Shown: in pieces, positions 13,283 through 13,950 of the stretch
Numbering within the stretch: the stretch's first letter is position 1
Layout of the letters: each line of letters opens with the position of its first letter
Origin: an uncultured Lachnospiraceae bacterium
GTDB taxonomy: Bacteria; Bacillota; Clostridia; Lachnospirales; Lachnospiraceae
Direction of reading: 5' to 3'
Assembly: GCA_905236545.1 (NCBI GenBank)
Contig: CAJOQO010000112.1
Span: 1 to 13,950 of the forward strand
DNA length: 13,950 bases
The notes under the pieces: generated by a model
The model's input: the letters and a program-made list of their open reading frames with translations, nothing else
Database searches by the model: none
What the model was told of the DNA's origin: nothing
Position numbers and translations under genes: made by a program

Positions 13283-13950
13283 ATGCGGATGAAGCGGAAA
13301 AAAAGGACAATAAGAGGAATCTCCAAACAGCTCAGCTACCTGATTATAGCCGGGGTGATCGTGGCAGGTATGTTCACTTTGGTTGTGCAGTACGCGGTTA
13401 CGGAACAGAGCGTCAGAGTTGAACTGGGAAAGCGGGCAGCGGAAACAGCGAGGGAGGTGATCTCCGCGCTGCGGGAATATCCGTCCTGTGAATGGCTTCT
13501 TTCGTACTGGTATGAGCATAAGGACCGGATGGACGTGGAGTATGACGTCGATTTCTCGGGAGAGAGCGCCACGGAAGCGAAGGAGAGGCTCTTTTCTGCC
13601 AGGAATCCGGATCGTTCCATCCGGTATCTGAGCCGGGAGGAGGTTGAGGCGCTGCCTGACGAGGATCAGAAACTGTTTGCGGAGATTGCCTATTCGTGGA
13701 TCCTCTCCCGCGTCAATGAGAGCAAGCGCAATCTTGGCTGCGACTATCTCTATCTGGCTGAAACCGGTACGGATGACTCGGAGCATCCCTATGAGACGCA
13801 ATGCTTCCTGATGAGCGGAGCAGGTCCGGGTGCTGTGAGAGGAACCGCTTACGGAGAGGTGTATACGCTCGGAGTGACGACGGAGGTTGCGGATAAAAAC
13901 GCTTCGGAGAGCATGAGAAAAGCCGTAAAGATGGTACAGGAGGATCAGCC
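13283..13950 (+). CDS. Membrane sensor-like protein, N-terminal part (3' partial)
   Basis: The frame is open from an ATG at 13283 to the window end, at least 222 residues. A very basic start (MRMKRKKRTIRGISKQ) is followed by one membrane segment (LIIAGVIVAGMFTLVVQYAV, about residues 19-40). Then comes a long, charged region that would lie outside the cell by the positive-inside rule. It includes YPSCEWLLSYWYEHKDRMDVEYDVDF and LPDEDQKLFAEIAYSWILSR. A single helix plus an extracytoplasmic domain is the usual layout of a sensor: histidine kinase, SpoIIE-type phosphatase, diguanylate cyclase or receptor. The output domain is outside the window, so I do not choose among them. GGAAGGAG at 13270-13277 lies 5 bases before the ATG. 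It follows the secreted-protein gene by 25 bases, so the two probably share a transcript. Confidence 0.75.
   Translation, partial: MRMKRKKRTIRGISKQLSYLIIAGVIVAGMFTLVVQYAVTEQSVRVELGKRAAETAREVISALREYPSCEWLLSYWYEHKDRMDVEYDVDFSGESATEAKERLFSARNPDRSIRYLSREEVEALPDEDQKLFAEIAYSWILSRVNESKRNLGCDYLYLAETGTDDSEHPYETQCFLMSGAGPGAVRGTAYGEVYTLGVTTEVADKNASESMRKAVKMVQEDQ

Overview
The window reads as a chromosomal segment of a moderate-GC, low-GC-lineage Gram-positive anaerobe, most likely a Lachnospiraceae-type member of the Clostridia. I infer this from AAGGAG-type ribosome binding sites, sigma-A-like promoters, a CvfB/YitL-type S1 protein, a clostridial-style acyl-ACP thioesterase, a CPBP protease, a membrane GDPD and a YdcF-type membrane protein. 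No phage, insertion sequence or CRISPR array is visible, and no gene-free stretch exceeds 300 bases.

Layout. At 1-434 there is the acidic C-terminal end of an unknown protein, a 16-bp tandem duplication, a perfect-palindrome bidirectional terminator, and a tRNA-Gln(CTG) on the minus strand with its own promoter. At 628-2097 lies pncB (nicotinate phosphoribosyltransferase, NAD salvage). Its 3' end runs into a degenerate 23-bp repeat array. A convergent minus-strand XRE regulator (2318-2845) carries a 12-residue tandem-repeat tail and appears to be leaderless. Divergent from it, 2981-5119 looks like an operon: a 173-residue unknown protein, an acyl-ACP thioesterase overlapping it by 8 bases, and a CvfB-like S1/winged-helix RNA-binding protein. 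A stand-alone 78-residue protein with its own promoter and terminator sits at 5344-5580.

The second half is envelope- and signalling-oriented: a CPBP intramembrane protease (5752-6720), a multi-pass membrane glycerophosphodiester phosphodiesterase (6941-8818), a two-domain protein joining an RSH-type (p)ppGpp-hydrolase-like HD domain to an aminoglycoside-phosphotransferase-like kinase (8920-10398), a YdcF/DUF218 membrane protein with a strong promoter (10553-12007), and a secreted Glu/Gln-linker protein (12229-13257) followed 25 bases later by the start of a membrane-anchored sensor-like protein that runs off the window (13283 onward).

How they fit together: most genes are housekeeping. The best candidates for something under-described are the HD-hydrolase/kinase fusion, the secreted-protein plus membrane-sensor pair, and the repeat-tailed regulator next to the thioesterase operon. 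None of these is shown by sequence alone to be a new system.
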